Source: Leisingera sp. ANG59 (GTDB lineage: Bacteria > Pseudomonadota > Alphaproteobacteria > Rhodobacterales > Rhodobacteraceae). Taken from it: DNA of 64,000 nucleotides. Under the pieces are notes generated by a model that did not search any database, had not been told where the DNA came from, and worked only from the letters and a program-made list of their open reading frames with translations. The stretch lies in NCBI RefSeq assembly GCF_013317235.1, contig NZ_WLCM01000011.1, forward strand, positions 79,814-143,813, given 5' to 3'. The translations under genes and the position numbers were made by a program. Of this stretch, positions 60,828-64,000 are shown piece after piece. Positions within the stretch are counted from its first letter, which is position 1. Every line of letters starts with the position of its first letter.

Positions 60828-62681
60828 ATGACCGAGCAGCGTGTCACGCGAAAGTACCTCCGGCTACGCAGCGGAATTGCCTTGGCGATCCTGCTGGCCG
60901 CGGCGTTGACCGCATTCGGCTTCACACTGTCCGGGCAGCGGAACGTGGCATTGCGTGCGGAAAACACCAGGCTTCTCGACCAGCTTCTGGTCTCTCTGTC
61001 CGAACTGTCGCTGGCCTTTGACGAATTGAAAAACGACCCGGGCAGCCAGAAGGCACTGATCGCGCGCGGGCGGATCCGGCGGAGCGCAAGGCCCGCAGCG
61101 GACTCGCTTGCCGAACTCAACGGTGCAGACGCGCTTGCCGCTTTCTCGCCGCAGGCTAAGGAAATATTATCCCAGCCAGCGCTGAACCCGATCTCCGACC
61201 TTGAGGACATCCTGCTGCTGACGGAGGTGCTCACAGATCCCGGCGCAAACCGGGAGGCAGTTGCGGATGCAAAATCCGCTGCGCTGGCTTCTAATTTGTC
61301 CAGGCGTCTGCTGCCCGTGCTCATGAAAGTGAAGGAGGCCGAAGCCCAAGTCAGCCGCCTTGCGGCGCAGACTCAGCTGCTCTATGCGATGGCCGCAGTG
61401 ATAATCGGCGCCATAGGCATATTTGTCGCTGCCCGCTTCGTGCATTTGCCAATGGAGCGCTTCATCATCAGCGCACAGTCGGAAATTGAGGCCAGCCGGC
61501 GCAAGGCAGAGGCCGCCTCCGAAGCGAAATCGGTTTTCCTGGCAACGATGAGCCACGAAATCCGGACCCCGCTGAACGGAGTGCTGGGCCTGGCGGAGCT
61601 GCTGAACGACACCGACCTGGACGACCAGCAGCGGCATATGATCCGCATGATGATCGTCAGCGGCAATTCCCTGCTATGCATCATCAACGATGTCCTGGAC
61701 CTGTCCAAGGCCGAGGCCGGCAAGCTGGAAATGGAAGCAGAAGCCTTCAACGTCCGCGCAACCTGCCTGGAGGTGATAGACCTGTTTTCCGCCCGCGCCC
61801 AAAGCGCCAGAATCGGCCTGAAGCTTGAAGTCTCCGAGGAGGTCAGCAATTGGCATGTGCTGGGGTACGGCACAGCGATCCGCCAGATCGTGGTCAACCT
61901 GATCAGCAACGCGTTGAAATTCACCGAGAAAGGAACCGTTGAAGTAAAGCTGCTGGAGTTGCCGCCTGCCCCCGGAGGGGAACGGATGATCCGCCTTGCC
62001 GTGCGCGATACCGGAATCGGGATACCGCCGGACGCCCAGGAACGGATTTTTGAGCAATTCGCCCAGGCCGATGCAACCACGACGACACGGTTCGGAGGAA
62101 CCGGCCTCGGTCTCGCCATCGTCAAGAACCTCACCCAGGCAATCGGCGGCACAATTGCGCTGCAAAGCGCCGAAGGCCAGGGCGCCGAGTTCACGGTGGA
62201 CTTTCCCGCAGGAAAGGTTCCGCCGCCAGCCGCGGTGTCCGAGCCCGAGCCGGCCGATGTTTCCTTCGGCAAGAAGGTGCTGGTTGCTGATGACAACCGT
62301 GTCAACCAGATGGTCGCGGGCAAGATGCTGGAGCGGCTGGGATGCACCGTCATCACGGCAGGAAACGGGTTCGAGGCAGTAGAGCTGACGCACAGCTGGG
62401 CGCCTGACCTGGTGCTGATGGACGTCCGGATGCCGGAAATGGACGGGCTTGAGGCCACACGGGCGATCCGGGCCGCGGAGCAGGAACAGGGCCTGAAACC
62501 GGTACCGGTCATCGGCCTGTCCGCTAACACGATGAGCGAGCAGCGTGAAGAAGGCCTGTCCGCAGGAATGAACGATTATCTCTCGAAACCAGTCAACAAG
62601 GCGGCGATCGCCGCCGCCCTGACCCGCCTTTGGCCGGACGAAGCCCGCACAAGCAGCAAAGGAAGCTCGAAATGCGCCTGA
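60828..62681 (+). CDS. hybrid sensor histidine kinase with receiver domain
   Basis: 617 residues from MTEQRVTRKYLRLRSGIALAILL. Two membrane segments (about 15-34 and 183-204) enclose a helical periplasmic domain rich in Leu/Ala. A HisKA domain follows (His-243 in MSHEIRTPLNG), then HATPase (NLISNALKFTEKG, DTGIGIPPDAQ, GGTGLGLAIVKNL) and a C-terminal receiver with Asp-532 in LVLMDVRMPEMDG. No HPt domain or gene is seen. The end overlaps the PotF-like gene by ten bases. The helical sensor domain suggests it reads a partner protein rather than binding a ligand itself. Confidence 0.92.
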   Translation: MTEQRVTRKYLRLRSGIALAILLAAALTAFGFTLSGQRNVALRAENTRLLDQLLVSLSELSLAFDELKNDPGSQKALIARGRIRRSARPAADSLAELNGADALAAFSPQAKEILSQPALNPISDLEDILLLTEVLTDPGANREAVADAKSAALASNLSRRLLPVLMKVKEAEAQVSRLAAQTQLLYAMAAVIIGAIGIFVAARFVHLPMERFIISAQSEIEASRRKAEAASEAKSVFLATMSHEIRTPLNGVLGLAELLNDTDLDDQQRHMIRMMIVSGNSLLCIINDVLDLSKAEAGKLEMEAEAFNVRATCLEVIDLFSARAQSARIGLKLEVSEEVSNWHVLGYGTAIRQIVVNLISNALKFTEKGTVEVKLLELPPAPGGERMIRLAVRDTGIGIPPDAQERIFEQFAQADATTTTRFGGTGLGLAIVKNLTQAIGGTIALQSAEGQGAEFTVDFPAGKVPPPAAVSEPEPADVSFGKKVLVADDNRVNQMVAGKMLERLGCTVITAGNGFEAVELTHSWAPDLVLMDVRMPEMDGLEATRAIRAAEQEQGLKPVPVIGLSANTMSEQREEGLSAGMNDYLSKPVNKAAIAAALTRLWPDEARTSSKGSSKCA

Positions 62682-63751
62682 AGCCATTGATCGCCGCCAT
62701 TACAACTGCTGTCGTGCTGTCCTCGCCGGCCGCAGCGGATCCTGGTCAGGTTTGGCTTTACAATTGGAGCGGCTACATCGACCCGGACACCCTGTCCGGG
62801 TTCCAGGACGCCACCGGCACTGCGGTTATACTGGACACCTACGGCGACGCTGATGAGGCCGAGGCACGGCTTCTTGCCCGCGGCACCGGCTATGACCTGG
62901 CAATCGTGGCCTCTGAATCGGTCGGTCGCCTGGCAGACGCCGGGGTGATCCGGAAGTTCACCCTGTCAGATGTTCCCAACGCTGCTGCGCTCGACACGGA
63001 GCTGATGCAGGTCTTTCTGGCATCCGTTCCGCAGGCGGCAGGTTACGCAGTGCCGTATCTCTGGGGGACAACCGGCATTGCCTATGACCGCGTCGCGGTG
63101 GAGGAGCGCTTGCCTGACGCACCGCTCGACAGCTGGGCTCTGGTGTTCGACCCGGAAAATGCCAGCAAGCTTGCGGATTGCGGCATTTCCATTGTCAATT
63201 CGGTGGAGGAAGTCGTGGCCGCCGCACTTGCCTATCTTGGCCTGGATCCGAACTCCCGATCGGAGCAGGACCTTGAGGCCGCCTTTGGTGTGCTGTCCGC
63301 CATTGCGCCATTTGTCCGGTCTTTTGATTCCTACCAGTATGATGCCCTGATGGACGGAGAGGTCTGCCTGGCCATCGCCTGGAGCACGGAAGGTCTGGCG
63401 CCTCAGTTGGAAAAGGGGGACAGCAGGTATCAGTACGTGATCCCCGGCGAAGGCACAAATTTGTGGGCAGACCTCTTTGTCGTCCCAAGCGACGCCAGCG
63501 ACCTTGACGGTGCACACCAGCTTGTGAATCACGTCTTACAGCCGTCAGAGATGGCTCGTGCAACGCTCTTCACCAATGCCACAAACAGCGTGCCGGCCTC
63601 GCGCACAGAGATCCGCGATCCAGGATATGCAATTCCTGCTCTGGCACTGCCACCAGAGACCCGGGGCAATCTCTATTTTGTAAAACCCCTCGATGGCGGG
63701 CAAAAACGGAGGCTCGACCGCCGCTGGAGGCTGCTTCAAATCGGGCTTTAG
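62672..63751 (+). CDS. PotF/PotD-like periplasmic binding protein paired with the hybrid kinase
   Basis: 359 residues from MRLKPLIAAITTAVVLSSPAAADPG, a clear signal peptide, with GGAAG upstream. VWLYNWSGYIDPDTLSGFQDATG, YDLAIVASESVGRLADAG, VPYLWGTTGIAYD and SWALVFDPENASKLADCGI match putrescine/spermidine-binding PotF proteins. There are no potGHI genes. Its coupling to the hybrid kinase recalls NspS, the PotD-like norspermidine sensor that works with MbaA in Vibrio. It is thus probably a polyamine or amine sensor. The IS110 element follows just after its stop, but the C-terminus looks complete. Confidence 0.85.
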   Translation: MRLKPLIAAITTAVVLSSPAAADPGQVWLYNWSGYIDPDTLSGFQDATGTAVILDTYGDADEAEARLLARGTGYDLAIVASESVGRLADAGVIRKFTLSDVPNAAALDTELMQVFLASVPQAAGYAVPYLWGTTGIAYDRVAVEERLPDAPLDSWALVFDPENASKLADCGISIVNSVEEVVAAALAYLGLDPNSRSEQDLEAAFGVLSAIAPFVRSFDSYQYDALMDGEVCLAIAWSTEGLAPQLEKGDSRYQYVIPGEGTNLWADLFVVPSDASDLDGAHQLVNHVLQPSEMARATLFTNATNSVPASRTEIRDPGYAIPALALPPETRGNLYFVKPLDGGQKRRLDRRWRLLQIGL

Positions 63752-64000
63752 GGTCAGATGGGGTATTCGGCTTGCGCCCCACTTCCAGCCTCGGTCTCCG
63801 GTAGGTGCTGCGTCTCGAGCTGATGATAATACGTGGTTTGTGTGAAGCAGCCACAAGCATCAGGGAAGGAGACGCAGCATGAAGCATTATGCCGGATTGG
63901 ATGTATCAGTAAAAGAAACCGCCATTTGTGTTGTCGACGACGACGGCCAAGTCTGCTCAGAAATGAAGATTGCGAGCCACCCCGAGGAGCTCTCTCTGGC
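63752..64000 (+). mobile_element. IS110-family insertion sequence, left part
   Basis: The transposase starts at 63879 (MKHYAGLDVSVKETAICVVDDDGQ), with GGGAAGGAG upstream, and runs off the window. GLDVSVKET holds the first Asp of the DEDD catalytic set of IS110 recombinases. IS110 elements lack terminal inverted repeats, so the left end cannot be fixed; it lies somewhere in 63752-63806. The non-coding leader before the gene is where IS110-group elements usually encode their bridge RNA. Confidence 0.85.
63807..63878 (+). promoter_or_regulatory. nested leader hairpin covering the IS110 ribosome-binding site
   Basis: Three nested arms pair: GCTGCGTCTC (63807-63816) with GAGACGCAGC (63869-63878), CTGATG (63820-63825) with CATCAG (63858-63863), and GTGG (63833-63836) with CCAC (63851-63854). 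The internal loops are 3/5 and 7/3 bases. The hairpin ends one base before the ATG and buries the GGAAGGAG. It may limit translation of the transposase and/or form part of a bridge RNA. Confidence 0.6.

Noticed and set aside
1..64000. CRISPR arrays, rRNA and tRNA genes
   Set aside because: No regularly spaced repeats and no recognisable rRNA or tRNA stretches were seen when reading through; a covariance-model search was not possible.

Overview
The window looks like a piece of chromosome from a GC-rich marine alphaproteobacterium of the Roseobacter group (Rhodobacteraceae). This rests on the gene families present (DUF6525, PAS_5, methionine gamma-lyase with Lrp partners, PhnW/PhnA/PhnY/PbfA phosphonate catabolism, Tad pilus genes) and on gene order (ihfB-lapA-trpF-trpB, rplY near pth). 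A Leisingera/Phaeobacter/Ruegeria-like host is my inference from protein wording, not a computed placement. No rRNA, tRNA or CRISPR array was recognised.

1-16 kb is mostly housekeeping: the tail of a HutC-type regulator, a MocR regulator divergent from an EamA exporter, a nucleoside hydrolase, pth, an FAD amine oxidoreductase, rplY, a RoxA-like di-haem cytochrome, lldD, trpA, a PagL-like deacylase, ychF, DUF2237, trpB, trpF, lapA and ihfB. 16-20.2 kb is an accessory block between ihfB and rpsA. It holds an ammonium-transporter homologue that has lost both pore histidines, a Zur-boxed zinT, and a small merR/merT/GDCCVxC metal locus. 20-27 kb holds rpsA, a PAS_5 protein, an HxlR/nitroreductase pair, a second Zur-boxed gene (COG0523 GTPase) with DUF6525, and a frameshifted, beheaded sulfatase pseudogene.

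27-38 kb is catabolic. It has a MarR-controlled, self-sufficient reductive dehalogenase fused to its own flavin/ferredoxin reductase (BhbA/NpRdhA type), a large PLP amino-acid decarboxylase, and an mde-type methionine degradation cluster (E1-like MdeB, methionine gamma-lyase MdeA, two Lrp regulators). 38-48 kb is a compact, overlapping Tad/Flp pilus locus (flp, cpaB, tadG, two tadE-like genes, cpaE, cpaF, tadB, tadC, luxR, cpaA) in which no secretin, CpaD or TadD gene is present.

48-58 kb holds a GntR/racemase/NCS1 transporter module and an aminoethylphosphonate cluster (LysR; phnW-phnA-phnY; pbfA). The pathway would take 2-aminoethylphosphonate, or its 1-hydroxy derivative through PbfA, to phosphonoacetaldehyde, phosphonoacetate, then acetate plus phosphate. 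58-63.8 kb is a two-part sensory cassette: a PhnD-like binding protein overlapping a membrane histidine kinase, then a hybrid kinase overlapping a PotF-like binding protein. Neither binding protein has a transporter beside it. The window ends inside an IS110-family transposase whose ribosome-binding site lies in a long hairpin.

The observations most worth following are the twin-His-less Amt homologue, the fused dehalogenase in an aerobic marine context, the paired binding-protein/kinase modules, the secretin-less Tad locus and the IS110 leader hairpin.
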